Position numbers and translations under genes: made by a program. The notes beneath the pieces are model-generated. The model was not told where the DNA came from and ran no database searches. It worked only from the letters and a program-made list of their open reading frames with translations. Below are positions 44,841 through 53,474 of a DNA stretch of 64,000 nt, piece after piece (the stretch's first letter is position 1; every line of letters begins with the position of its first letter). The DNA is from Bradyrhizobium sp. (GTDB lineage Bacteria; Pseudomonadota; Alphaproteobacteria; Rhizobiales; Xanthobacteraceae), in NCBI RefSeq assembly GCF_004799445.1, contig NZ_SSNA01000091.1, positions 1 through 64,000 on the forward strand, written 5' to 3'.

Positions 44841-45632
44841 TCAAGCCGCCGACCAGCCGCCATCGATCGGGATCACCGCGCCGGTGATGTCGCGCGCCGC
44901 TGGTCCGCACAGGAAAGCCACCGCCGCGCCGACATCTTCCAGGCGGACGAAGCGGTGGCTCGGCTGGCGCTGCTTCATGTAGTCGCGGGTGGCCTCATCG
45001 CGCGAGATGCCACGCGCCGCCGCCATGGCGTCGATCCGGCCGAGGATGGCGGGCGTCGGCAGTGTTCCCGGACTGACCGCATTGCAGGTGATGCCGGTAC
45101 CGGCGGTCTCCAGCGCCACGGCGCGCGTCAGGCCAAGGATTCCGGTCTTGGTGGTGACGTAGTCGACCCGCCCCTCGGCGCCGCGCTGTCCATAGTGCGA
45201 CGACATGTTGACGATGCGGCCGAAATCCGCGGCCCGCATCCCCGGCAGCGCCAGCCGGATGACGTGAAACGGCGCCGTGAGATTGACGGCAAGCGAGTGT
45301 TGCCAATCGGCGGCTGAAAATTGCTCGATCGGGGCGAAATGACGGACCACGGCATTGTTGATGACGACATCGGGACCGTCGCACGCCTCGCGCGCGAAGG
45401 TCATCAGCCGTTCGATTTCGGCCAGATCGGATAGATCGGCCCGGCAGTAAACCGCGGTGGTGCCATGGCGTGCCGCCAGCGCCAGCCGCGCGGGCTCGAC
45501 ATCTTCAGGCGCGTCAATTCCGTGCAGCACGATGTCATATCCGGCGGCCGCGAGACTTTCGGCGATCGCGTAGCCGAGGCCTCCGCTTGAGCCGGTGACG
45601 AGAGCCGAGCGGCGCGGTGCGGCGGCCATCAT
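44841..45632 (-). CDS. Short-chain dehydrogenase/reductase
   Basis: A 263-residue classical SDR. The cofactor motif is ALVTGSSGGLGYAIAE, followed by NNAVV where NNAG is usual, and the active site is Ser in NMSSHYG with Tyr and Lys in YVTTK. The C-terminus is typical: DITGAVIPIDGGW. The start ATG overlaps the stop of the upstream dehydrogenase gene (TGATG). It is the last gene of the minus-strand catabolic operon that starts near 54371. The substrate is unknown. Confidence 0.88.
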   Translation of the reverse strand: MMAAAPRRSALVTGSSGGLGYAIAESLAAAGYDIVLHGIDAPEDVEPARLALAARHGTTAVYCRADLSDLAEIERLMTFAREACDGPDVVINNAVVRHFAPIEQFSAADWQHSLAVNLTAPFHVIRLALPGMRAADFGRIVNMSSHYGQRGAEGRVDYVTTKTGILGLTRAVALETAGTGITCNAVSPGTLPTPAILGRIDAMAAARGISRDEATRDYMKQRQPSHRFVRLEDVGAAVAFLCGPAARDITGAVIPIDGGWSAA

Positions 45633-46636
45633 CAGGCGGCTCCCATCGGCCGGCGTTCGGCGATGCCGGTCAATTGCTCGAACACGAGATCGGGAATCTC
45701 GATGCTGTCTTCGGCGAGCCGGCGCCGGCGGTCCTGCCGCGAGCGGTCGAACGGCATCCGTACGGGGCCGCCGCCCGCGACGGGCCGTGCCGATCGCACC
45801 GCATCCGCATAAGCCGACACGTTGTTGCGAAACGTCTCGGCCGAACCCAGCAAATCCGGCCGCATCGCCACAATGACGAATCCAAAGTCCGCGAGGTCGG
45901 GGGGAATTGGCGGCGAGCCCGCCATGATGCCAAGCAGCTGCACGACGATGCCGAGACCGGATCCCTTGTGTCCGCCCCACGCGGCAAAGGCCCCCGCGAG
46001 AGCGGAAGCCGGATCACGGGTCGGCTCGCCGTCGCGGTCGAACGCGACATCGTCCGGCAACTGCCGGCCGAGGCGGCGCGCCAACGTCACTTCGGCGTGG
46101 ATGATCGCCGAAGTGCCGACATCCCAGATCACCGGCTCGTCGGCGCTCGGGAAGCCGAAACAGATGGGATTGGTGCCAAGCCGGCCTTCGGTCGCGCCGT
46201 GCGGAGCAACCCAGGGCGAAGCATTCGATGCAATCATGCTGACCAGCCCCTGCGCGGCCGCGATCTCGGCATAGTAGGACAGCATGCCGGTGTACCAGGT
46301 CTCGTTGGCGCCGACGACCGCGATGCCCGAAATCCCCGCCTTCTCGATCGCGATCGCGGTGGCGCGATGCGCGACGATGTAGCCGAGGTGATCGCCGCCG
46401 TCGAGTTGCGCCGACACCGGGGTCTCCTGTCGAATCCGGATCGGACGACGGCGGTCGCCGCTGCGCGCAATCCTCTCGGCGATGCTGATGGCGCGCGCCA
46501 GTCCGCCATAACTCAAGCCGCGCAGCTCGCAATCGATCAGATGATCGGCGATCAGGCCGGCATCGGCCTCGTCGTGACCGACCGCCGACATGACGCGAAC
46601 CGCGAGTTGGTGCGCCTGCTTGATGGTGAGCTGCAT
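45632..46636 (-). CDS. Malate/L-lactate dehydrogenase (Ldh2/MDG2 family)
   Basis: A 334-residue NAD(P)-dependent reductase of the type that includes L-sulfolactate, ureidoglycolate and piperideine-2-carboxylate reductases. Features are LRGLSYGGLARA near residue 40, GIAVVGANETWYTGMLSYY, the conserved substrate region WVAPHGATEGRLGTNPICFGFP and GGHKGSGLGIVVQLL. It does not contain the classical Rossmann motif, as expected. It is coupled to the SDR gene by a 1-bp overlap. It probably reduces or oxidises a 2-hydroxy/2-keto acid in this operon. Confidence 0.87.
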   Translation of the reverse strand: MQLTIKQAHQLAVRVMSAVGHDEADAGLIADHLIDCELRGLSYGGLARAISIAERIARSGDRRRPIRIRQETPVSAQLDGGDHLGYIVAHRATAIAIEKAGISGIAVVGANETWYTGMLSYYAEIAAAQGLVSMIASNASPWVAPHGATEGRLGTNPICFGFPSADEPVIWDVGTSAIIHAEVTLARRLGRQLPDDVAFDRDGEPTRDPASALAGAFAAWGGHKGSGLGIVVQLLGIMAGSPPIPPDLADFGFVIVAMRPDLLGSAETFRNNVSAYADAVRSARPVAGGGPVRMPFDRSRQDRRRRLAEDSIEIPDLVFEQLTGIAERRPMGAA

Positions 46637-46708
46637 GATGGTTTCCGTTATATTGGCCGTCCCGCCGTGCGACCGGCGGAACGGCCGCGAGCGGCTCTAT
46701 AGCGGCTA

Positions 46709-47101
46709 TCAGGCTCCTTTGGCTTCCGCATCGACCTGGGCGAACACCTCGCGCGCGGTCCGGAACGAATCCACGCCGGCCGGCACTCCGCAATAGATCG
46801 CGACCTGGAGGAAGATCTCGCGGATCTCGTCTCTGGTTACGCCGTTCTTCAGCGCGCCCTTCAGATGCATGCGCAATTCGTGATTGCGATTGAGCGCGCT
46901 CAGCATCGCCAGGTTCAGCATGCTGCGGGTCTTGCGCGGCAGGCCGTCGCGGCCCCAGACATAGCCCCAGCAGTATTCGGTCGTCAGTTCCTGCATCGGC
47001 ATGTTGAAGTCATCGGCGCTCTCGAACGACTTCTCGACGAATTCCTTGCCCAGCACATCCTTCCGGATGGCCAGACCACGATCAAAAGTTTCCTTGCTCA
47101 T
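46709..47101 (-). CDS. Carboxymuconolactone decarboxylase family protein
   Basis: A 130-residue AhpD-like/CMD protein. It has YCWGYVWGRDGLPRKTRSM, HELRMHLKGALKNGVT and EIREIFLQVAIYCGVPAG, which match the helical CMD fold. There is no CxxC motif, so a peroxidase role is unlikely. The ATG at 47099-47101 with AAAGGAAAG upstream is chosen; the frame is open to 47128. It lies between the binding-protein gene and the Ldh2-type gene, consistent with a lactone or carboxylate step in the same pathway. Confidence 0.85.
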   Translation of the reverse strand: MSKETFDRGLAIRKDVLGKEFVEKSFESADDFNMPMQELTTEYCWGYVWGRDGLPRKTRSMLNLAMLSALNRNHELRMHLKGALKNGVTRDEIREIFLQVAIYCGVPAGVDSFRTAREVFAQVDAEAKGA

Positions 47102-47156
47102 CAGTTTCTTTCCTTTGTCCAGGTTCAAACGACCATCCGCCTCGCGGCCGATGATT

Positions 47157-48392
47157 TCAACGCTTCGGCCAGAACGGCTCGGCGACAGCGAGCTTCTGGG
47201 GGAAGACGGTGACCGGGATGCCCTTCTGCCACTGCACGACGGTCATTTCGGCATCGACACGCCGGCCCTTCTCGTCGAACTTGAGAATGCCGCCGGGATA
47301 GTATTTGGACGGCCCGCCATCCATCGTCCGCAGCGCCTCGGCGACGGCTAACTTGTCAGCCTTGCCGGCCTTCTCGAGCGCCTCCTTGATGAGCCACATG
47401 TCGCCATAGGTCGAAATGGCATTCTGGGTCATCCAGGGCTCGTTGAAGCGGGTCTTGAGTTCCTTCACCAGGTCCTCATGCCCCTTGGTCGCCCAACTGC
47501 CGACGCAGGTGATAACCCCCTGCAGCAGATCCGGACTGATGGTCTGCAGAATGTCCGGCTCGGCGATCGCGATGCCGAACGAGATGGTCGGGATGCGGCC
47601 CTGGCCGAGGCCGAATTCGTTCATTTTTTCCAGAATCAGCTTGCCGTCGGAGATCACGGTCGGAAGGAAGAACAGCATGTCGGGCCGAGACGCGCGCACT
47701 TTCTGGACCAGCGGCGTGGCGTCGGATAGCGGCGGCGTGAAGGTCTCGTCCATCACCAGTTCGAGACCAAGCTCCTTGAGCAGGCCTTCGCGCATCGGCT
47801 TCACCGATGCCACCGACGAGGCGGTGTTATCGCCGATGATCGCCACCGTCTTCGGGCGCTTGCCGGAGGCGGTCTCCGCCAGCTTCATCAGCAGCGGCAA
47901 GGCCTGTCTGGCCTGCGATCCCGCCGTGGCGGAGGTCTGGAACACATATTTGAACCCGCGGTCGGTGATCAGATCGGAGTAGGACAGCGTCAGCACCGGG
48001 AGCTGCGCACGCTCGGTCACCTCGGTCACCGCGAGGGTGAACGAACTCAGATAGGCGCCGCTGGCGGCGACGAGGTCGGTCTCCTGCGCGACCATGCGCT
48101 GGGCCGCGTTCTTGGCCTTCTCCGTGGTGTCGCCGCAGTCTATGACGACCAGCTTGAGCTTGGCGCCGCCGAGCGCCTTGACGCCGCCGGCGCTGTTGAT
48201 GTGGTCGACCCCCATCTCGGCCCCCATGCGCATCACAGCACCCGGCCGCGCGTAGAGCCCCGACAGCGGCACGATCAGTCCGATCCTGACGTCCGCGGCC
48301 GCCTGCGCGAAGGCGCGTGGCGCGGCGAGGCTAAGTGCGGTGGCGGCAAGCATCGTGCGCCGTGTCAGCGCGAGTGGTGTGTGGTCGGTCAT
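47157..48392 (-). CDS. Branched-chain amino acid-type ABC binding protein (LivK-like)
   Basis: A 411-residue periplasmic binding protein. The N-terminus contains LTRRTMLAATALSLA, which resembles a twin-arginine signal peptide. The mature part starts ADVRIGLIVPLSGLYA and continues with KLVVIDCGDT and VIGDNTASS, typical of the Leu/Ile/Val-binding type I fold. GGAGGG precedes the ATG. It lies 91 bp downstream of the LivF gene and probably serves the Liv importer. Ligands of this class include amides, aromatics and keto acids, not only amino acids. Confidence 0.9.
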   Translation of the reverse strand: MTDHTPLALTRRTMLAATALSLAAPRAFAQAAADVRIGLIVPLSGLYARPGAVMRMGAEMGVDHINSAGGVKALGGAKLKLVVIDCGDTTEKAKNAAQRMVAQETDLVAASGAYLSSFTLAVTEVTERAQLPVLTLSYSDLITDRGFKYVFQTSATAGSQARQALPLLMKLAETASGKRPKTVAIIGDNTASSVASVKPMREGLLKELGLELVMDETFTPPLSDATPLVQKVRASRPDMLFFLPTVISDGKLILEKMNEFGLGQGRIPTISFGIAIAEPDILQTISPDLLQGVITCVGSWATKGHEDLVKELKTRFNEPWMTQNAISTYGDMWLIKEALEKAGKADKLAVAEALRTMDGGPSKYYPGGILKFDEKGRRVDAEMTVVQWQKGIPVTVFPQKLAVAEPFWPKR

Positions 48393-48483
48393 GGTTCCCT
48401 CCGGTGTGTTGTGGTTTGCCTGTTTGGTCGCCGATCGATTATTGCGTTTCCTTTTGTCGAGCCGCTTTTTTGGCTTCGTTGAT

Positions 48484-49191
48484 TTACATTCCGAGATAGG
48501 CCTGCCGGACCCGATCGTCGGCCCGCAGCGTCTCCTTATTGCCTTCGAGCACTACCCGGCCCGCTTCGAGCACATAGCCATGATCGGCCGATTCCAGCGC
48601 TTCGGCGACGCGCTGCTCGACCAGCAGAATCGTCAGCCGGGTCTGGGCGCGGATCTCGATCAGTTTTTCGAAAATGAAATCGGCGATCGCGGGCGCCAGT
48701 CCCATCGACGGTTCGTCGAGCATCAACAGCTTGGGAGCCGATGCCAGCCCGCGCCCGATCGCCAGCATCTGCTGCTCGCCGCCGGACAATGTCCCGGCGA
48801 ACTGGCGCCGCCGCTCGGCCAGCACCGGCAGCAGGGTGAAAATGCGCTCGATATTGTCCTTCCAGGCGCGGCGGCCGGCCTCGGTGAACGCACCCATCTC
48901 CAGATTCTCCATCACCGAGAGCGACGGAAACACCTGACGGCCTTCCGGAACGTGGGCGATGCCGAGATGCGGCCGCGCCGCCGCGGAAACCTTGAGCAGG
49001 TCGACGCCTTCGAAATGGATCGCGCCGGCGCTCGGCTGCACGATGCCGGAAATCGTCTTGAACAGCGTCGTCTTGCCGGCGCCGTTCGGTCCGACGATCG
49101 CGACGAATTGCCCGGCCTCGACGTTGAGCGAAACATCGTTCAGGACCGGCAGCACCGAATAGCCGGCGCAGACACCCTCAAGCCTGAGCAT
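48484..49191 (-). CDS. livF: Branched-chain amino acid-type ABC ATPase (LivF-like)
   Basis: A 235-residue ATPase with intact motifs: Walker A GPNGAGKTTLF, signature LSGGEQQMLAIGRGL, Walker B LLMLDEPSMGLAP. The LivF-specific HVPEGRQVFPSLSVMENLEMG is present. ATG 49191 overlaps the end of the fused permease-ATPase gene by 14 bp. The frame is open to 49293 but only the internal ATG fits the family. It pairs with the ATPase domain of the fused protein. Confidence 0.92.
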   Translation of the reverse strand: MLRLEGVCAGYSVLPVLNDVSLNVEAGQFVAIVGPNGAGKTTLFKTISGIVQPSAGAIHFEGVDLLKVSAAARPHLGIAHVPEGRQVFPSLSVMENLEMGAFTEAGRRAWKDNIERIFTLLPVLAERRRQFAGTLSGGEQQMLAIGRGLASAPKLLMLDEPSMGLAPAIADFIFEKLIEIRAQTRLTILLVEQRVAEALESADHGYVLEAGRVVLEGNKETLRADDRVRQAYLGM

Positions 49192-50950
49192 GTGCCACCC
49201 ATTTCTTGCCGAGATAGGCCTCGATGACGCGCGGGTCGCGGGTGACCTGCTCCGGTTCGCCGTCGGCAAGCACCGCGCCGTGATCAAGCACAAGGAACCG
49301 ATCGACGAGGCGAACCATCGACTGCATGGTGTGCTCGATGATCGCGACCGTCATGCCGTCCCGCGCCAGCCGCTGAACGATGGCGGTCACCTCGTCGGCC
49401 TCGCCGTGGCCGAGACCCGCCAGGGTTTCGTCGAGCAGAAGCAGGCGAGGTTTCCCCGCCAGCGCGCGGGCGATCTCCATCAGGCGAAGCTCCTTGGTGG
49501 TGAGCTCGGCCGCCATCTTGTCGGCGACCGGACTGAGACCCACGCGATTCACGGCGTCGGCGGCGAGATGATGCGCCTCCTGCTCGTTGGCTGCCTGAAC
49601 GTAGGCGCCGACGCGGACATTGTCGCGGACGGACATGCGGGGAAACGGCCGCATGATCTGGAACGTGCGCCCGACCCCGGCCTTGCAGAGCACGTGCGGC
49701 CTGCACCCGACCATGTTGCGGCCGTCGAACACGACTTCGCCGGAGCTGGGAGGCAGGAATCCGTTGAGCAGGTTGAACAGCGTGGTCTTGCCGGCGCCGT
49801 TAGGCCCAATGATTCCAAGGATCATGCCCCGGTGCACATCGAAACTGACGTCCTGCACCGCCTTGAGCCCACCGAACGACTTCGACAAACCCTTCACGGA
49901 CAGTAATATCTCGCCGGACGGCGGCTTTCGCGGCTGGCCGGCGGGACGAGTATCTGCCGGCGCAAGCGGCGCGGCCGGCGCCGACAATTCCGGCGTCATC
50001 GCGGCGGCGGTTCGCGCTCCGCGCCTCAGCCGATCCCGCAACGTCCAGAATACGCCCTCCGGCGCCACCAGGATGACGACGATGATGGCGAGGCCGTAGA
50101 TCACGCCCTGGATGCCGGGGATTCGCGCGCCCAGCTCGGCGTTGAGGATTTCCCCGACCGGGATCAGTATGACAGCCCCGATCAGCGGTCCCCACACCGT
50201 GCCGACGCCGCCGAACATCGCAACCGTCAGCGCCTGCGCCGAGACCAGCATGCCGAATACCGACGGCGGCGTGACCACCAGCAACACGACCGCGTAGAAC
50301 GCGCCGACGGCGCCGGCGATCGCGCCCGAGAGCACGATGGAACGCAGCTTCCAGGCCAGCGCGTCGATGCCCGCGGCCTCCGCCGCCGCCTCGTTCTGCT
50401 TGATCGCCAGCAGCGCCATTCCGAACCGCGAGCGCTCGACGGCGCGGGTAATCAGCACAATCGCAAGCAGCATCGCGAGCGCGACCAGGGTGTAAAGCCG
50501 CGGATCGGAAAACTGCATATAGGCGAGCGGCGCGTCGCGCTTGATCGGCAGCGTCAGTTCCTGAAAGCCGAGCCACTCGAACACGTAGAGCATCGCCAGC
50601 GGGTAGGCCAGCATCGCCAGCGCGAAGTAGTGCCCGCGCAGCCTGAACGTCGGGAAACCGATCAGCAGGCCGGAAACGCCACCGATGACGGCCGCAATCG
50701 GGATCAGCAGCCACGGCGTAAGGTCGAAGTAGATCTGGCCGAGCGCCGTGGTGTAGGCGCCCAGCCCGAAGAAGGCCGCATGACCGAACGACACTAGGCC
50801 GGTGTAGCCGGACTGGATATTCCAGGCCAATCCGAAGCTCGCCCAAACCAGCACAAGCGTCAGCATCAGCTGATAGTACGAATTGCTGACGACCAGCGTG
50901 AGGCAGGCGTAGATCAGCGCGGCGATCAGGATCGGCACCAGGGACCGCAT
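49178..50950 (-). CDS. Fused LivM permease - LivG ATPase
   Basis: A single 590-residue chain. Residues 1-305 form the LivM permease with about nine hydrophobic segments, including LAWNIQSGYTGLVSFGHAAF and FGGVGTVWGPLIGAV. An Ala/Pro-rich linker covers about 310-346. Residues 347-590 are a LivG ATPase with Walker A GPNGAGKTTLF at 382-392 and Walker B LLLLDETLAGLG. The ABC signature reads LTTKELRLMEIARAL where LSGGQ-type motifs are usual. The start overlaps the LivH stop by one base (TGATG). A single ORF without interruption supports a true fusion. Confidence 0.9.
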   Translation of the reverse strand: MRSLVPILIAALIYACLTLVVSNSYYQLMLTLVLVWASFGLAWNIQSGYTGLVSFGHAAFFGLGAYTTALGQIYFDLTPWLLIPIAAVIGGVSGLLIGFPTFRLRGHYFALAMLAYPLAMLYVFEWLGFQELTLPIKRDAPLAYMQFSDPRLYTLVALAMLLAIVLITRAVERSRFGMALLAIKQNEAAAEAAGIDALAWKLRSIVLSGAIAGAVGAFYAVVLLVVTPPSVFGMLVSAQALTVAMFGGVGTVWGPLIGAVILIPVGEILNAELGARIPGIQGVIYGLAIIVVILVAPEGVFWTLRDRLRRGARTAAAMTPELSAPAAPLAPADTRPAGQPRKPPSGEILLSVKGLSKSFGGLKAVQDVSFDVHRGMILGIIGPNGAGKTTLFNLLNGFLPPSSGEVVFDGRNMVGCRPHVLCKAGVGRTFQIMRPFPRMSVRDNVRVGAYVQAANEQEAHHLAADAVNRVGLSPVADKMAAELTTKELRLMEIARALAGKPRLLLLDETLAGLGHGEADEVTAIVQRLARDGMTVAIIEHTMQSMVRLVDRFLVLDHGAVLADGEPEQVTRDPRVIEAYLGKKWVAHAQA

Positions 50951-51906
50951 CAGGTTCTCTCCACCATGCGGCCGAAGAATCCCTGGGGACGCAGGAAAAC
51001 GATCAGCAGGAAGACGACGAAGATCGCCGCGTTCTGAAGCTGGGTCGGCAGCACCAGCGTCGAGAGCTGCTGAACCAGCCCGATCGTCATGCCGCCCCAG
51101 AACGCCCCGATGATGCTGCCCATGCCGCCAAGCACGACGCCGGCGTACATGACGATGACGTAATCGATGCCGATATAGGGATGAAACGGGTAGTTGGTGG
51201 CGAGCAGCCCGCCCGCGACCGCGGTGACGGCGGCGCCGAGACCAAACGCGATCCTGTACGAACGATCGATATCGATGCCCATATAGGTCGCCGCCACCGG
51301 ATTGTCCGCGGAGGCGCGCAGCGACTTGCCTATCCGCGTGCGCGTAATCAGGACGGCGAGCAGGGCCATGGCGACGATCGAGATCAGCGCGGCGATGCCG
51401 CGCGACTTGTTGACAAAAATGCTGATGAAATCGCCCCACAACGGTCCGATTTCCCAGGCGCTGGACGACAATGGCGTGCGGATCGAGGCCAGCACCGATC
51501 CGAACACGATCAGGCCCCCATTCTGCAGCACCAGCGCGACGCCGAGCGTGAGGATCAGCTGTGCGAAATGGCCCTCGCCTTCGAGCTGCGCCGTGCGCCG
51601 CCCGGTGACCCGCGAAATCAGGAACCGGTGAATCGCGTAACCGAACAGGAACAGCAGCGGGCCGGACAGCAGGATCGCCACATACGGGCCGATGATGTTG
51701 CCGAATACGTCCTGGATGCCCGCGGAAAGAAACAGGTAATAGGCGGCGTACATGCCGAGCATCATGAAGTCGCCCTGCGCGAAGTTGATGACGCGCATGA
51801 CCCCGAAAATCAGCCCGAGCCCGACGCACATCAAGCCGTAGATCGCCCCGGCCAGCAGCCCGGCCACCAGCGCTTGCAGCACGTTCTCGACGACCTGTGA
51901 CGTCAT
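50950..51906 (-). CDS. livH: Branched-chain amino acid-type ABC permease (LivH-like)
   Basis: A 318-residue inner-membrane permease with about eight hydrophobic segments. The family core is GLGLIFGVMRVINFAQGDF near residue 30, followed by SLRASADNPVAATYMGID and MYAGVVLGGMGSIIGAFWGG. The ATG at 51904-51906 is chosen over an upstream in-frame ATG because it aligns with the family start. It forms the channel with the LivM part of the downstream fused protein. Confidence 0.9.
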   Translation of the reverse strand: MTSQVVENVLQALVAGLLAGAIYGLMCVGLGLIFGVMRVINFAQGDFMMLGMYAAYYLFLSAGIQDVFGNIIGPYVAILLSGPLLFLFGYAIHRFLISRVTGRRTAQLEGEGHFAQLILTLGVALVLQNGGLIVFGSVLASIRTPLSSSAWEIGPLWGDFISIFVNKSRGIAALISIVAMALLAVLITRTRIGKSLRASADNPVAATYMGIDIDRSYRIAFGLGAAVTAVAGGLLATNYPFHPYIGIDYVIVMYAGVVLGGMGSIIGAFWGGMTIGLVQQLSTLVLPTQLQNAAIFVVFLLIVFLRPQGFFGRMVERT

Positions 51907-51981
51907 CGGGCGCACCCGGCGGCAACGGCGCGGCAATGGTCCGGCGCTATGCTCATCAATCCTGTCCCCCCTCGTTCGCTT

Positions 51982-52003
51982 CGAGCCTTGCGCTCGTTTT
52001 TTT
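51982..52003 (+). terminator. Intrinsic-terminator-like hairpin on the strand opposite the liv genes
   Basis: CGAGC-CTTGC-GCTCG is a perfect 5-bp stem with a 5-nt loop followed by seven T residues on the plus strand. It sits in the 112-bp gap between the MmgE/PrpD and LivH genes, which are both on the minus strand, so it would stop antisense rather than sense transcription. Confidence 0.4.
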
Positions 52004-52018
52004 AATGTTGTTCAGCCA

Positions 52019-53440
52019 TCACCGCGCCGCTCTGGCCCGTGACGCCACGGCGCGCGATTTGCCTTTGCGGCCTGCCGGCGTGCAAAGCTCGGCAAGGCGA
52101 CCGGCATGAGCGAACCGCTCCAGACCGTCGATCATCTCCTCCACGGCATCCGCCCGCTCCACGCCGATCACCTCGCTTGCGGCGGCGCGGAAACGCGCGC
52201 GGATCTCGCTTTCCGTCGCCGCGACGACGTCGGAGATTCTCCGGCTGATCCGTGCGCCGGTCGAAAGGCCGACCTCGACCTCGGCGCCCTGGGCAGCCGG
52301 GAAGGCGGCGGTGAAATCGCTGTCGCGCTTCAACCGCATCAGGGCGGCGAGCCGCAGCACCGCCGGATCATCGAGCCGGCGATAGTTTTCTTCCGCGACC
52401 GATTTGCGAACCAGCGCCGCCGCAACCCCATATTGGATGCTCATCTTGGCCTGCAGCGCGTGCCGGTACGGCCCCGGAAAATCGCAGCCGGGATAGTCGA
52501 TGGCGGCGTCCGGAAGATGCACGGTGATGGCGTCGATGGCCGCGACGCTGTCGATCTCCTGGGCGACGCGGATCGCCGCCTGGCAGGCGGTCTGGGCGAA
52601 ATTGCAAGCTGGAACGGGCTTGTTGTAGACCGCCAGGATCTCTTCGCTGCCCGCCGGAAACAACGCGATCGTGTCCGGCGAACGCACGCGTCCGAACGCC
52701 GCGAACAGTCCGGCCGGGCCTTCAATGATGTGTTCGGACCCCTGCGCCCCGGCTTCGGCAAGCTCGATCGCGGTAACGGCGCTGCGCGCGGCAAAGCCGG
52801 GATGGAAATACATGTCGCTGCCGCCTTCATGCGGCCATTGGTTGAGGCCGGACGAGGTGTTGGCGGCGAGCGCCAGCGCCGCGACCGATGCATCCTCGTC
52901 AAGACCAAGCAAAACACTGCCGGCCATGGCGCCGGCCAGCGGGCCGAGGATGCCGGTGGGCCGGAATAGCTGCGCCAGCGCGGTCGTCATCAGCGCCCGC
53001 CCGACACGACCGCCGACCTCGTACCCGATCGCCGCCGCACACAATAGCCGCGCGCCGGACACCGGGGTGCGTTGTGCAAGCGCCAGCAGAACCGGCCAGA
53101 TCACCACGCCATGGTGGGCGATACTGCCCGCATGCATGTCCTCGCGGACCAGGCCATGCCCGAGCGTGGCGTTGGCGAAGCTTGCATCGGCCGCCGACGT
53201 GACGATCGCGGACCCGACGATAGCCGACCCCGACGTCAGTTTGGCGGCGACTGCGATGGCCTGCCGGCTGGTCGGCAGGTCGCGCGCCTCGAAGGCGCAG
53301 GACAGAAAGTCGAGCAGGCACATCTTGAGCTTGGCTTGTGCCGGCGCCGACAGCTGCGACAGATCGACCGCGCGTGCCGTGCGCACCATGGCGCGCGCGA
53401 CCGAGACCTGCCGATGATCCGGAAGCGCGGTGGTGGCCAT
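52019..53440 (-). CDS. MmgE/PrpD family protein
   Basis: A 473-residue protein of the 2-methylcitrate dehydratase / cis-aconitate decarboxylase superfamily. The all-helical domain begins near residue 15, and FANATLGHGLVREDMH matches the family active-site region where Asp and His lie. FPAGSEEILAVYNKPVPAC and ALQAKMSIQYGVAAALV follow in the lid domain. CAGGAGAAG precedes ATG 53440. It lies between the HIBADH-like gene (34-bp gap) and livH, so it acts in the same catabolic operon, probably on a hydroxy-tri/dicarboxylate. Confidence 0.87.
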   Translation of the reverse strand: MATTALPDHRQVSVARAMVRTARAVDLSQLSAPAQAKLKMCLLDFLSCAFEARDLPTSRQAIAVAAKLTSGSAIVGSAIVTSAADASFANATLGHGLVREDMHAGSIAHHGVVIWPVLLALAQRTPVSGARLLCAAAIGYEVGGRVGRALMTTALAQLFRPTGILGPLAGAMAGSVLLGLDEDASVAALALAANTSSGLNQWPHEGGSDMYFHPGFAARSAVTAIELAEAGAQGSEHIIEGPAGLFAAFGRVRSPDTIALFPAGSEEILAVYNKPVPACNFAQTACQAAIRVAQEIDSVAAIDAITVHLPDAAIDYPGCDFPGPYRHALQAKMSIQYGVAAALVRKSVAEENYRRLDDPAVLRLAALMRLKRDSDFTAAFPAAQGAEVEVGLSTGARISRRISDVVAATESEIRARFRAAASEVIGVERADAVEEMIDGLERFAHAGRLAELCTPAGRKGKSRAVASRARAAR

Positions 53441-53474
53441 GGGGCTTCTCCTGTCACTCACATCCAGCGTTCGG

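Noticed and set aside
50951..51925. N-terminal extension of the LivM-LivG frame by 325 codons
   Set aside because: The region is out of frame with livH, which is a clear permease gene there; the extension is Arg-rich and low in hydrophobic residues, typical of a GC-driven open frame.
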